Of a stretch of DNA of 64,000 bases, positions 34,520 through 44,154 are shown piece after piece. The first letter of the stretch is position 1; every line of letters begins with the position of its first letter. The translations under genes were made by a program, and so were the position numbers. The notes beneath the pieces are model-generated. The model did no database searches. It was not told the DNA's origin and was given only the letters and a program-made list of their open reading frames with translations. The stretch lies in assembly GCA_050309435.1 (NCBI GenBank), contig JBNRMJ010000003.1, positions 6,943 to 70,942 on the forward strand. Direction: 5' to 3'. This stretch comes from CAYXVJ01 sp050309435. Lineage in GTDB: Bacteria; Bacillota; Clostridia; Saccharofermentanales; Fastidiosipilaceae.

Positions 34520-35407
34520 ATGAGTACGAAAATTCGCCTCTCCTTGGGAGATCGCATATTCAATGTTACGAACGTGGTTTTTATGCTGATCCTGTGCTTC
34601 CTGACACTGTACCCCATGTACTATGTCCTGTGCGCTTCTTTCAGCAGTAACGTAGCTTTGATGTCCCGTCCGGGTGCCCTCTGGTATCCGATCGGTTTTA
34701 CGACCGGTGCTTACGGCCTGGCGTTTAAACATCCTTTGCTATTAAGCGGATACGGTAACATCTTGAAGATATTGATCATCGCACTGCCGATCAACCTGGT
34801 CATGACGCTGTGCTGCGGCTTTTTCATGGCTTCGAAGAACATCATGTTCAAGAAACCCATCATGGCCGTGATCCTCTTCACCATGTTTTTCAGCGGCGGC
34901 ATGATTCCCGGTTATCTGAACGTCAGAGGCCTGGGTTTGACGGACAGTCTCTGGGCGCTGATCCTGCCCGGAGCACTAAGTGTTTATAACTCGATTATTT
35001 GTAAGACCGCTATCGAAGCGCTGCCGGACAGTTTGATGGAATCGGCCAATATCGACGGTGCCAACGATATCAAGATTCTTTTCCGAATCGTTACGCCTCT
35101 GATTATCCCGACCATCGCCGTTTTGCTCTTGTACTACGGTATCGGCCACTGGAACAGCTGGTTCCCCGCTTCGCTTTATATCGAGGACAACTATAAGCTG
35201 CCGATCCAAAACGTGCTTCGTGCCGTTTTGATCGCCAACTCGAATATTCTGAACTCGACGGCTACGGAAGGAGACCAGATTAACCAGTTTGCCGAAACGA
35301 TCAAATATTCGGCGATCATCGTTACGACCGTGCCGATTCTGGCGATTTATCCCTTCTTACAGAAGTACTTTGTCAAAGGTGTCATGATCGGTGCCGTTAA
35401 AGGATAA
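34520..35407 (+). CDS. Sugar ABC transporter permease (LplC/YtcP-like)
   Basis: This is a 295-residue second permease of the carbohydrate importer, with about six helices and the EAA-type loop LMESANIDGANDIKILFRI. Its C-terminus YPFLQKYFVKGVMIGAVKG is the common ending of CUT1 permeases. It lies 37 bases after the first permease gene. Confidence 0.92.
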   Translation: MSTKIRLSLGDRIFNVTNVVFMLILCFLTLYPMYYVLCASFSSNVALMSRPGALWYPIGFTTGAYGLAFKHPLLLSGYGNILKILIIALPINLVMTLCCGFFMASKNIMFKKPIMAVILFTMFFSGGMIPGYLNVRGLGLTDSLWALILPGALSVYNSIICKTAIEALPDSLMESANIDGANDIKILFRIVTPLIIPTIAVLLLYYGIGHWNSWFPASLYIEDNYKLPIQNVLRAVLIANSNILNSTATEGDQINQFAETIKYSAIIVTTVPILAIYPFLQKYFVKGVMIGAVKG

Positions 35408-35458
35408 TAACGGATAGAGATCAGCTTCCGGAGAACAGTGCATAGATTTCGTTTTAGC

Positions 35459-35496
35459 AGCCTCTGCGTGCCGGTCACGACAGGGGCTCTAATTTT
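35459..35496 (+). terminator. Probable terminator of the sugar ABC operon
   Basis: AGCCTCTG (35459-35466) pairs with CAGGGGCT (35481-35488) with one G-T pair, followed by CTAATTTT. The T-run is short, so read-through into the downstream catabolic genes is possible. Confidence 0.5.
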
Positions 35497-35629
35497 AACT
35501 AAAAAGAACAATTCGGCCCGTATCAGACTTATCAGGATCGTGCCCTTGTTATATAATAGAGCTGTTGGAAACAAAGGGATACCAGATAAGCTTTTTTAGA
35601 TGAAAAGCCGAGAATAGGAGATATCCGCC

Positions 35630-36910
35630 ATGTTACTAAATAGGTTCGTAGAGGCCGGGACCGCTATGGGCATCTCGGATGAAGAAATCCGTGAAGCTCT
35701 GGCCGGGACGCTTCAGTCCGCCGGTGATCTGCGTAAAGTCTTAATCATTCCCCCCGATATTACACGTTTAAATGCCTATGCCGGCGAAATTACCCGCATG
35801 ATCTGGAATCTGCTGCCGGATGCGCATATCGATATACTCCCCGCCCTCGGAACTCATATTCCGATGACCGAAGAAGAACTGGCTTTCATGTTCCCGGGTA
35901 TTCCCTACGAGCGCTTCCTGGTGCATGAGTGGCGCAGCGGTACAATGAAACTGGGCACGGTACCGGCATCTTTCGTCGAGGAAGTTTCGGAAGGCCGCTT
36001 GAGCGTGGATATCGATGTCGAAGTCAGCCGTATCGTGATGGATCCTTCATATGATCTGGTCATTTCCGTCGGGCAGGTTGTTCCGCACGAGGTCATCGGT
36101 ATGGCCAACTACAATAAAAACATCTTTGTCGGTTGCGGCGGAAAATCGATCATCAATATCAGTCATTACCTCGGTGCTCTCTATGGCATGGAACGCATGA
36201 TGGGAAAAGCCGATACACCGGTTCGCCGCGTTTTGAATTATGCCGAGGACCACTTCCTCCGTGACGTTAAACTGATGTATGCCCTGACGGTAACGACCAC
36301 CGAAGACGAGAAAGTCCGTGTTCACAGTCTGGCGCTGGGTCGCGGTTATGAACTCTTCGAGCAGTCGGTTACGGTCAGCCAGAAGATGAATATCAAGTTT
36401 GTCGAAAAACCGTTGAAAAAGTGCGTCACTTATCTGAAACCGGAAGAATTCCGCACCACCTGGGTCGGTAATAAATCCGTTTATCGTACGCGTATGGCTA
36501 TGGCCGACGGCGGTGAACTGATCATTTTGGCTCCCGGCGTGAAGCATTTCGGCGAGGATCCGGGTAACGATGTCTTGATCGGTAAATATGGTTATATCGG
36601 TTATGAGAAAGTAGCCGCCCTGGTCAAGGAAAACGAAGATCTGGCCGGCGCTCTGGGTGTGGCCGCGCACCTGATTCATGGTTCCTCGGAAGGTCGCTTT
36701 AAGATTACTTATGCACCCGGACAGATGAGTCGGGAACAGATCGAATCCGTCAATTTCTCTTATATGCCTTACGAAGAAGCAGCCGCCAAGTACGATCCCG
36801 AAAAACTGCAAGACGGCTGGAACGATGTCGATGGAGAAGAAGTTTATTTTATCAGCAACCCTGCGCTGGGATTATGGGCCGAGCGCGAAAAGTTCTACGG
36901 CGAAAAGTAA
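35630..36910 (+). CDS. larA: LarA-family (DUF2088) nickel-pincer racemase/epimerase
   Basis: This 426-residue protein is a homologue of nickel-dependent lactate racemase LarA. It shows the N-terminal IIPPDITRLNAY (DxTR-type), LGTHIPMTEEEL with a conserved His, and VVPHEVIGMANYNKN, followed by GGKSIINISHYLG, which carries the expected cofactor-binding Lys and His. Members of this superfamily epimerise several 2-hydroxy acids, not only lactate. A PfkB kinase and a 6-phosphogluconate dehydrogenase gene follow on the same strand, so a sugar acid is a more likely substrate than lactate. The LarB, LarC and LarE genes that make the nickel cofactor are not in the window. Confidence 0.82.
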   Translation: MLLNRFVEAGTAMGISDEEIREALAGTLQSAGDLRKVLIIPPDITRLNAYAGEITRMIWNLLPDAHIDILPALGTHIPMTEEELAFMFPGIPYERFLVHEWRSGTMKLGTVPASFVEEVSEGRLSVDIDVEVSRIVMDPSYDLVISVGQVVPHEVIGMANYNKNIFVGCGGKSIINISHYLGALYGMERMMGKADTPVRRVLNYAEDHFLRDVKLMYALTVTTTEDEKVRVHSLALGRGYELFEQSVTVSQKMNIKFVEKPLKKCVTYLKPEEFRTTWVGNKSVYRTRMAMADGGELIILAPGVKHFGEDPGNDVLIGKYGYIGYEKVAALVKENEDLAGALGVAAHLIHGSSEGRFKITYAPGQMSREQIESVNFSYMPYEEAAAKYDPEKLQDGWNDVDGEEVYFISNPALGLWAEREKFYGEK

Positions 36911-36973
36911 TTTACTCATTTATCAACGATAAAAAATATCAAACGCAGTCCGCAAAAAGAAAGGAATTCATGT

Positions 36974-38050
36974 ATGAAACTTCGAGAAAATGCCGCTTTT
37001 GATCTGGTTATCCCGACCAGTATCGGTGTCCGGATTACGCCTTTGAACCGCTTGCCGGTGCACATGAGCCGCGATTACACGATGCAATCGACCAGCGCGG
37101 AGTCCAATGTCGGCCAGGTATCCGCATCCCTGGGCCTGAAGGTGAAATTGCTGACAAACTTCGTCGAAGGCAGCCCGATCTCCGCTTTTATTAAGAGCGA
37201 CCTTGGCTTCAGAGGCTTGCAGTTCGAGGGCCTGGATGTCCCGCAGGGCGGACCCTGGGGTTATCGCCATCAATTTAATATCGCCGACAGCGGTTACGGT
37301 CTGAGAGGACCGCGTGTTCATAACGATCGCGCCGGTGAAGTCGGACGTACGCTGAAGGCTGATGACTTTGATCTGGATCGCATTTTCGGCACGGAAGGCG
37401 CCAGGATCGTTCACCTCTCGGGTCTGATTGCCGCTCTCTCCGAAGAAACCAGTAAGTTCTGTCTGGATATTGCGCGTAAAGCCAAGGCCGAAGGCAGTCT
37501 GGTCGCCTTTGACCTGAATTACCGCGCTTCCTTCTGGGAAGGCCGCGAAGAAGAACTGCGCGCCGCTTTCCATGAAATCGCTTCTCTGGCAGATATCCTG
37601 ATCGGTAACGAAGAAGACTTCCAGCTCTCGCTGGGCATCGAAGGGCCGGAAACGGAGCTGATCGAAGGCCTCGAAGGTAAGATCGACGGCTTTAAGGGCA
37701 TGATCGAGAAGGTTCATGCCGCATATCCCGACTGCTCCGTATTCGCCAATACGCTGCGTGAAGTCAGAAGCGCCAACGAACATATGTGGGGAGCTCTGGT
37801 TTACGAGAACGGCAACTGGCATGTCGAAGAGCCCCGTGAGATTCAGGTCCTCGACCGTATTGGCGGCGGCGACGGTTTCGTCGGTGGTCTCCTCTATGCG
37901 ATCTTAACGAAGAAGGCTCCCGAAGACTGGGTCAAGTTCGCCTGGGCGACCGGCGCACTGGCCACCACCATGTTGACCGACTATGGCATGCCTGCCGACG
38001 AAGAACAGGTATGGTCCATTTATGAAGGTAATGCACGCGTCAAGCGTTGA
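36974..38050 (+). CDS. PfkB-family sugar/sugar-acid kinase (2-keto-3-deoxygluconate kinase-like)
   Basis: The product is a 358-residue ribokinase-fold kinase. The PfkB signature 2 is DRIGGGDGFVGGLLYAI, where GGGD contains the catalytic Asp; VAFDLNYRASFWEG resembles the KdgK substrate-side motif. The substrate may be 2-keto-3-deoxygluconate or a hexonate such as gluconate. The gene lies 63 bases after larA and 29 bases before gnd. The last enzyme uses 6-phosphogluconate, which favours a gluconate-type substrate in this setting; that is inference. Confidence 0.82.
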   Translation: MKLRENAAFDLVIPTSIGVRITPLNRLPVHMSRDYTMQSTSAESNVGQVSASLGLKVKLLTNFVEGSPISAFIKSDLGFRGLQFEGLDVPQGGPWGYRHQFNIADSGYGLRGPRVHNDRAGEVGRTLKADDFDLDRIFGTEGARIVHLSGLIAALSEETSKFCLDIARKAKAEGSLVAFDLNYRASFWEGREEELRAAFHEIASLADILIGNEEDFQLSLGIEGPETELIEGLEGKIDGFKGMIEKVHAAYPDCSVFANTLREVRSANEHMWGALVYENGNWHVEEPREIQVLDRIGGGDGFVGGLLYAILTKKAPEDWVKFAWATGALATTMLTDYGMPADEEQVWSIYEGNARVKR

Positions 38051-38079
38051 TAGACAAGCGAAGGGAACAGGTAATATTT

Positions 38080-39573
38080 ATGAGTAAAGACATCAAAAAG
38101 TCGGACATCGGTTTAATCGGCCTGGCCGTTATGGGCGAGAATCTGGTCATGAACATGGCCAACCACGGTTTTCAGGTATCGGTATTCAACCGTTCCACCG
38201 ACAAGGTCACTCGTTTCATCGAAGGCCGTGCCAAAGGCATGAGCATTGTCGGCGCATATTCGCTCGAAGAGCTGGTAGATCAGCTGGCCAAACCGCGTAA
38301 GGTCATGCTCATGGTCAAGGCCGGAGCGCCGGTAGACGCTTTCATTCAGCTGTTGATTCCTTTGCTGGAGCCGGGTGATATCATCATCGACGGCGGTAAC
38401 TCTCATTTCCCCGATACCGAGCGTCGTGTCAAAGAAGTTGAAGCGGCAGGCATGCTATTTGTCGGTACCGGCGTTTCGGGCGGAGAAGAAGGCGCCTTGA
38501 AGGGTCCTTCCATGATGCCCGGCGGTTCTCGTGCCGCATGGGAGCATGTCAAACCCATTTTCCAGGCGATCGCCGCGAAGGTTGAAGACGGATCTCCCTG
38601 CTGCGACTGGGTCGGTGACGGCGGTGCGGGACATTTCGTGAAAATGGTGCATAACGGCATCGAGTACGGCGATATGCAGCTGATCTGCGAAATCTATCAG
38701 ATCATGCGCGACGGTCTCGGTATGTCAAATGACGAAATGTCCGAGATCTTCACGAAGTGGAACGAAGGCAAGCTGGACAGTTATCTGATCGAAATCACGA
38801 GAGACATTCTCGCATATCGCGACGAAGACGGTGAAGCGGTTGTCGACTACGTGCTGGATGCAGCAGGACAAAAGGGTACCGGTAAGTGGACGGGCATCGA
38901 AGCTCTGGATCACGGTAACCCCTTGACCTTGATCGTTGAAGCCGTATTCGCCCGTTCACTGAGCTCGCTGAAGGATCTGCGCGTGAAAGCGGCCTCGATT
39001 CTGAACGGTCCCGATCGCAAGATCGCGGCGAACAGTGCTGTAGAAGCGGTTATCGGCGGTAAGAAGGATGATATCATCGCCAACCTCGAACAGGCGCTTT
39101 ATGCCTCCAAGATCATTTCCTATGCCCAGGGTTTCTCGCTGATGCATGCGGCGGCCGAAGCCTACGGCTGGTCCCTGAACTACGGAGGTATCGCCCTGAT
39201 GTGGCGCGGCGGCTGTATCATCAGAAGCGTCTTCCTCGGCAATATCAAGGAAGCATACGACAAGAATCCCGAACTCGAGGATCTGCTCTTTGACGAGTAC
39301 TTCGCCAAGGAAATCGACGGTGCTCAGGAGGCCTGGCGTAAAGTTGTCGCAGGCGGTGCTCTGGCCGGTATTCCGATGCCCGCGATGAGTGCAGCCCTGT
39401 CTTACTACGACGGTTTCCGCTCTGCGAATCTTCCTGCCAACTTGCTCCAGGCTCAGCGCGACTACTTCGGCGCCCATACGTATGAGCGCACGGACAAGTC
39501 CCGCGGCGAAATGTTCCATACGAACTGGACGGGCGAAGGCGGAGATACTGCGGCCAGCACCTATACCGTCTAA
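38080..39573 (+). CDS. gnd: 6-phosphogluconate dehydrogenase, decarboxylating
   Basis: This enzyme converts 6-phosphogluconate to ribulose 5-phosphate and CO2, making NADPH. The 497-residue protein has the Rossmann motif GLAVMGENL, FNRST after beta-2 (an Arg consistent with NADP), the active-site GVSGGEEGALKGPSMMPGG, and KMVHNGIEYGDMQLI with the catalytic Lys. GTGKWTG follows, and the C-terminus reads FHTNWTG. I choose ATG 38080 (MSKDIKKSDIG) over the TTG at 38047 that overlaps the kinase gene. It closes the larA-kinase-gnd cluster and is followed by a strong terminator. Confidence 0.97.
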   Translation: MSKDIKKSDIGLIGLAVMGENLVMNMANHGFQVSVFNRSTDKVTRFIEGRAKGMSIVGAYSLEELVDQLAKPRKVMLMVKAGAPVDAFIQLLIPLLEPGDIIIDGGNSHFPDTERRVKEVEAAGMLFVGTGVSGGEEGALKGPSMMPGGSRAAWEHVKPIFQAIAAKVEDGSPCCDWVGDGGAGHFVKMVHNGIEYGDMQLICEIYQIMRDGLGMSNDEMSEIFTKWNEGKLDSYLIEITRDILAYRDEDGEAVVDYVLDAAGQKGTGKWTGIEALDHGNPLTLIVEAVFARSLSSLKDLRVKAASILNGPDRKIAANSAVEAVIGGKKDDIIANLEQALYASKIISYAQGFSLMHAAAEAYGWSLNYGGIALMWRGGCIIRSVFLGNIKEAYDKNPELEDLLFDEYFAKEIDGAQEAWRKVVAGGALAGIPMPAMSAALSYYDGFRSANLPANLLQAQRDYFGAHTYERTDKSRGEMFHTNWTGEGGDTAASTYTV

Positions 39574-39594
39574 TTATTCTTAATATTAATCATG

Positions 39595-39634
39595 GAAGGC
39601 AGATGCACGAAATGCTTGTATCTGCCTTCTTGTT
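39595..39634 (+). terminator. Terminator of the larA-kinase-gnd cluster
   Basis: GAAGGCAGAT (39595-39604) pairs with ATCTGCCTTC (39620-39629), followed by TTGTT. Confidence 0.75.
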
Positions 39635-39710
39635 ATGTGCTGAACGGATAGAAAACTCTGTTTTTCGTGAAAAAAGCAGAAAAGATCATGATTCAAACGC
39701 GGGTCGAATC

Positions 39711-39719
39711 TGATATACT
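39711..39719 (+). promoter_or_regulatory. Extended -10 promoter of pyrG
   Basis: TGATATACT is a TGn extended -10, with a weak ATTCAA 17 bases upstream. It starts transcription roughly 35-40 bases before the pyrG start codon. Confidence 0.5.
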
Positions 39720-39763
39720 AAATCGATATGTGATTTTTTCATCTGTCGTTGAGGAGGTTGATG

Positions 39764-41362
39764 ATGGCAAAGTATATATTTGTTACCGGGGGTGTTGTCT
39801 CATCGCTTGGTAAAGGCATAACGGCGGCTTCTCTGGGTAAGTTGCTGAAGGCCAGAGGTTTTAATGTAGTTCTTCAGAAGTTCGATCCCTATTTGAATGT
39901 TGACCCCGGCACCATGAATCCCTTCCAGCATGGCGAAGTGTTTGTTACGGATGACGGAGCGGAAACCGATCTGGATCTGGGACATTACGAGCGTTTTCTG
40001 GACACGCCTTTGAGCAGACGTTCATCGGTCTCGTCCGGTCAAATCTATCAGAATGTTATTAATAAAGAGCGTCGCGGCGACTATAACGGCGGTACCGTTC
40101 AGGTGATTCCTCATATCACAAACGAAATCAAGAGTCGTATCCTTCAAGCCGGCGAGCGTGCGGATATAGTTATTTCCGAGATCGGCGGCACGGTCGGCGA
40201 CATCGAAGGTCAGCCTTTCCTGGAAGCGATTCGTCAGATGCATTTCTCGCTTCCGGAAAACGACGTGTTATATATTCATGTGACACTTGTGCCTTATCTC
40301 TCCGCCAGCGGCGAGCTCAAGACCAAGCCCACGCAGCATTCGGTCAAAACCCTCCAGGAAGCAGGTATTCAGCCCGACTTCCTGATCTGCCGCAGCGACT
40401 ATCCGATTCCAGTGGATATGCGCGAGAAGATGGCTCTCTTTTGCAATGTAAAAGTCGACCATGTATTCGAGAATACCAACTGCGACTCTCTCTATGAAGT
40501 ACCCTTGATGCTGGAGAACGCAGGTCTGCCCCGCCTGGTCCTTGAAGATCTGAAGCTGGAGGCTGCGCCCGTTGATTTGACTGCCTGGAAGAATATGGTA
40601 AACACGCATCTTCATCCGGCCCGTCGCGTTCGTATTGCTCTGGTCGGAAAATACGTGGCTCTGCCCGATGCCTTCCTCAGTGTCGTTGAGTCGCTGACTC
40701 ACGGCGGTATTCGCGAGAACACCGGTGTTGACATCAAGTGGGTTGCCGCCGATGATCTGACCGAAGCCAATGCGGCCGAAACCCTGGGTGACGTCGACGG
40801 TATCCTCGTGCCCGGCGGCTTTGGCGTTCGCGGTATCGAAGGCAAGATCACCGCTGTTCGCTATGCCCGCGAAAACAAGCTTCCTTTCTTCGGCATTTGC
40901 ATGGGTTTGCAAGTCGCCTCCATCGAGATCGCCCGTAATGCAGCCGGCCTGAAAGCTGCCAACTCGACCGAAGTCGATGCGGAAACACCTTACCCCGTCG
41001 TCGATCGCATGCCCGATCAGACCTCCGTTATTCTCGGCGGTACGATGCGTCTGGGTGCTTACGATTGTGCGATTACCGAAGGCACGAAGATGTACGAAGC
41101 TTATGGATCTACCCTGATCTCCGAGCGTCATCGTCATCGCTACGAGATGAACGACGAATTCCTGCCTCAACTGGAAGCAGTCGGCCTGATCGTATCCGGT
41201 CGCAATCCGGAATCCGGCCTGGTCGAAGCCCTCGAACTGCGCGATCATCCGTGGTTTGTCGGTGTTCAGTTCCACCCCGAGTTCCAGTCCAGACCGAATC
41301 GCCCGCATCCTCTCTTCGCCGACTTTATCAAAGCGGCCAACGAGTATAAAGATAAGCAGTAA
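39764..41362 (+). CDS. pyrG: CTP synthase
   Basis: CTP synthase aminates UTP to CTP with glutamine and ATP. The 532-residue protein starts MAKYIFVTGGVVSSLGKGI, the synthetase-domain P-loop region, and includes ETDLDLGHYERF and EIGGTVGDIE. The glutaminase domain has GGFGVRG, the nucleophile Cys in FFGICMGLQ, and the His and Glu in GVQFHPEF. AGGAGG is six bases before ATG 39764, which is preferred over an ATG directly in front of it. Confidence 0.97.
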   Translation: MAKYIFVTGGVVSSLGKGITAASLGKLLKARGFNVVLQKFDPYLNVDPGTMNPFQHGEVFVTDDGAETDLDLGHYERFLDTPLSRRSSVSSGQIYQNVINKERRGDYNGGTVQVIPHITNEIKSRILQAGERADIVISEIGGTVGDIEGQPFLEAIRQMHFSLPENDVLYIHVTLVPYLSASGELKTKPTQHSVKTLQEAGIQPDFLICRSDYPIPVDMREKMALFCNVKVDHVFENTNCDSLYEVPLMLENAGLPRLVLEDLKLEAAPVDLTAWKNMVNTHLHPARRVRIALVGKYVALPDAFLSVVESLTHGGIRENTGVDIKWVAADDLTEANAAETLGDVDGILVPGGFGVRGIEGKITAVRYARENKLPFFGICMGLQVASIEIARNAAGLKAANSTEVDAETPYPVVDRMPDQTSVILGGTMRLGAYDCAITEGTKMYEAYGSTLISERHRHRYEMNDEFLPQLEAVGLIVSGRNPESGLVEALELRDHPWFVGVQFHPEFQSRPNRPHPLFADFIKAANEYKDKQ

Positions 41363-41400
41363 TAAGAAGGCAGACTCTGCCGACTCAAAACAGACAAAGA

Positions 41401-41434
41401 AGCACCCCGGAAGCCTGTCGCCTGCCGGGGTGCT
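41401..41434. terminator. Terminator between pyrG and the GH92 gene
   Basis: AGCACCCCGG (41401-41410) pairs perfectly with CCGGGGTGCT (41425-41434). It lies between convergent genes; T-runs are weak on both sides. Confidence 0.7.
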
Positions 41435-41456
41435 ACTTACTTAATTTTCTTAAGAC

Positions 41457-43550
41457 TTACGGATTGACGAAGTTCTCGTGTGCCAGGTAGGCATCGGTTA
41501 CAGCTTCGCCGTTGAGTGTAAATGTTCCGTCTTCGCCGCGAGTAATAACTGCGGTTCTGCCGTCTTCGAGCTTCAGCTCGGCGCGTTTGACCAGAGGCTT
41601 GGCGACTACATATTCCGCCTTACCGGGGCAGATCTGATAGAAGCCCAGCATCGTCAGGATATACCAGCCGGCCATACTGCCATTATCCTCGTCACCCGGG
41701 AAACCGTCGGGACGAGCCGAGAACAGTTCTCTGGTGGCTTTCTCCAGCCAGTAAACCGCCTTATCTCTTTCACCGGCAATAACATAAAGGTAGGGGATAT
41801 GGAAGCTGGGCTGGTTCGAAATCGCGAACTGTCCGAAGTCGACGGCTGCCATCTCCGTCATCTCGTGTATCTCGCCCCAATAGCTGCCGATCGTGTAGAA
41901 CGGAGGCGTGGAAAAGAGCTTGTCCAAATGAGCGACAAAGGCCTCCCGGCCGCCCATGATCTCGATTAAGCCGTCAACATCGTGATAAACGGCCAGCGAG
42001 TTCTGCCAGGCACTGCCTTCCGTATAGTCGCCGCCCCAGGCGAAAGGATCGAAGGGATCGACGAAATCGCCCGCTTCCGTACGGCCGCGCATAAAGCCGC
42101 TTTCCGGATCGTAGAGTTTTCGGTAATTCTGACCCTTGGCCAGGTACTCGTCGACGTACTCGTCTTTACCCAGAGCCTTGGCCGTTTGAGCGATACAAAA
42201 GTCGCCGTAGATGTAGTCGAGGCTGCGGTTGATGCTCTCATGGTATTTATCCTTGGGGACATAACCGAGTCTCACATAATCGGCAACACCTCGACGACCC
42301 AGACGATCGGTTTCGGCTTCGGTTACGGAATGCTTCAATGCGCCTTCGAGCGCCTTCTCGAGTACTTCTCTCGAGCCGATTCCCTTGACGGCCGCATCGG
42401 CGATTACCGCATCGATCAGGGTACCGGGCATGATACCCGTTTCGGCAGGCGAAGGCCACTTCGGCAACCAGCCGCTTTCGCGATAGGCGTTCACATAACC
42501 TTCGAGAATATCGGCATAGCGCTCGGGGCAGATGAGCGAGTAAAGCGGATAGACCGTGCGGAAGGTATCCCAGAAACCGTTATTCGTATAGGCGGGACCG
42601 GGATGGACTTTCCCGTCGTAAGCCGAAGCATGGACTCTGTTTCCGTAGGCATCGATCTCGTCCATCTGGTTGGGGAACAAGAAAAGACGATACATGCAGG
42701 AATAGAAGGTATCCAGGACCGCTTCGTCATCGCTCTCGATGGTGATTTTACTCAGGTAGCTTTCCCAGAGCGCTTCGCTTTCTTCGCGGAGCTCATTGAA
42801 AGACTTATCTCCGAGTTCGCGATCAAGATTCAGCCAGGCCTGTTCGCAGCTGATAAAGGAGAGACCCAGACGGATTTCGATCTTGTTCTGAGTGAAGGCG
42901 ATGTTCATGCCGGCACCGACACCCTCGTTCGAGAGCGCCTGTTTCTGAGTCGTGTCGTTATTGATCGCCAGTGTTTCGTCTTCGTTGATACCCGCCACGA
43001 TATCCATGGCAAAGTAAAGCCTGAAACCGTCGGCCACCGGATGCGTGCTGAAATCGGTCGAACCTTCCAGACGGCCGCGTTCGGCATCCAGTGTCATCGT
43101 TGTTTGGGCGTCCATGGGGCGGATGGCCAAGCGGGGCAGGGTTACCGATTCGTCAAAATCCAGAAGGATAACGGCCGCGCGTTCCGTCGGAGTCAGCTGC
43201 CAGGTGGCTCGGGCGCGAAGGAAATCAAGTTTCTGATAAGCAGGGGTCAGTACGGCTTCTTCCGGACGATAACCGGACCAGATGTTTCCCTGATGGGAGA
43301 ATGCTTTACCGGACTGCGGGATAAAGAGCAGAGCGGAGAAATCGTTGACCCAGGGACTGGGCTGATGGGTCAGACGAACTCCCTCGAGCGCTCTGTCGGC
43401 GGGATGAAAGAAGTTCGGATTCCAGTTTGTCTGCGGAGCGAAGGCAGACATACCGAAAGGTCTTTTACTTAAGGGAAGCGTATTGCCGTGCGAGAAACGA
43501 CTGGTGGATGCCGTTCCCTGACGCACATTGACATGTTTTAATAAACTCAT
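41457..43550 (-). CDS. GH92 alpha-mannosidase, cytoplasmic type
   Basis: This 697-residue enzyme belongs to glycoside hydrolase family 92, calcium-dependent inverting exo-alpha-mannosidases. Family motifs include NNGFWDTFRTVYPL, ESGWLPKWPSP and GDEDNGSMAGWYILTMLGFYQ near the C-terminus. There is no signal peptide, so it should act on imported mannosides inside the cell; released mannose could enter via hexokinase and the ManA encoded at 14110-15207. The ATG at 43550 follows AGGAGA. It lies 27 bases after the DUF4342 gene and may be co-transcribed with it. Confidence 0.92.
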   Translation of the reverse strand: MSLLKHVNVRQGTASTSRFSHGNTLPLSKRPFGMSAFAPQTNWNPNFFHPADRALEGVRLTHQPSPWVNDFSALLFIPQSGKAFSHQGNIWSGYRPEEAVLTPAYQKLDFLRARATWQLTPTERAAVILLDFDESVTLPRLAIRPMDAQTTMTLDAERGRLEGSTDFSTHPVADGFRLYFAMDIVAGINEDETLAINNDTTQKQALSNEGVGAGMNIAFTQNKIEIRLGLSFISCEQAWLNLDRELGDKSFNELREESEALWESYLSKITIESDDEAVLDTFYSCMYRLFLFPNQMDEIDAYGNRVHASAYDGKVHPGPAYTNNGFWDTFRTVYPLYSLICPERYADILEGYVNAYRESGWLPKWPSPAETGIMPGTLIDAVIADAAVKGIGSREVLEKALEGALKHSVTEAETDRLGRRGVADYVRLGYVPKDKYHESINRSLDYIYGDFCIAQTAKALGKDEYVDEYLAKGQNYRKLYDPESGFMRGRTEAGDFVDPFDPFAWGGDYTEGSAWQNSLAVYHDVDGLIEIMGGREAFVAHLDKLFSTPPFYTIGSYWGEIHEMTEMAAVDFGQFAISNQPSFHIPYLYVIAGERDKAVYWLEKATRELFSARPDGFPGDEDNGSMAGWYILTMLGFYQICPGKAEYVVAKPLVKRAELKLEDGRTAVITRGEDGTFTLNGEAVTDAYLAHENFVNP

Positions 43551-43577
43551 AATCGATTTTCTCCTGTGATACGAATG

Positions 43578-44117
43578 CTATTGGTCTTCGTTTTCGATGC
43601 GATGCCGGCCCGGACCATGCTTGAGCGAATATTCAATGACATCGATGACTTCGCCGTTCACCATCTGAATCTTAATGGTGTACTCGCTAAGGATGGCCGT
43701 ACCCAAACCGATCAACGAAATTAAAGGCGTGATGATCAGAATAAATGCACTGACCGTCAAGGATAAATTCAAGACTGTCTTTCCGTTTTTCTCCACAATA
43801 AGAGAGCTTGCATTACCGCTGCGCCAGATTTCCTTAATGACCGCGATGATATCGTCGATTTGAGCCTGATAATTAAACTGGCGGCGTTCTTCGGCCGTCT
43901 GACCGCCCGTGTTTCTGTCAGAACCATCGGCGTCTTCGCTTCGGAATTCGGCTTCCTTTTCTTCCTGACCTTCTTCGGCCCGGTCTCGCTGCCGGTTAAG
44001 AATCATGCGAATGGCGGCGGCTACATCACCGTCCGTCGCCAGCAGTGCCTGACGAACGACCGCATATTCCGCGCCTGTCGCGGCAATCACCGCATCGATC
44101 TTTTCGATATTGATCAT
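43578..44117 (-). CDS. DUF4342 protein with N-terminal UBA-like domain
   Basis: This is a 179-residue protein of unknown function. Residues about 1-42 look like a UBA/TS-N helical bundle (AVVRQALLATDGDVAAAIRMIL). Residues 45-80 are a charged linker. Residues about 85-160 match the DUF4342 pattern (IIAVIKEIWRSGNASSLIVEKNGKTVLNL-type), with a hydrophobic stretch LIITPLISLIGLGTAI that could be a membrane helix. A role is not known. AAAGGA precedes the ATG. Confidence 0.7.
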   Translation of the reverse strand: MINIEKIDAVIAATGAEYAVVRQALLATDGDVAAAIRMILNRQRDRAEEGQEEKEAEFRSEDADGSDRNTGGQTAEERRQFNYQAQIDDIIAVIKEIWRSGNASSLIVEKNGKTVLNLSLTVSAFILIITPLISLIGLGTAILSEYTIKIQMVNGEVIDVIEYSLKHGPGRHRIENEDQ

Positions 44118-44154
44118 CGGCTTGTCCTTTCTGCTTCGGATATATGTTTTTAGC

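Noticed and set aside
40268..41308. 346-codon open frame opposite pyrG
   Set aside because: pyrG is complete and certain; the antisense frame has no domain.
41982..43472. 496-codon open frame opposite the GH92 gene
   Set aside because: Shadow of the GH92 gene caused by codon bias; no motif on that strand.
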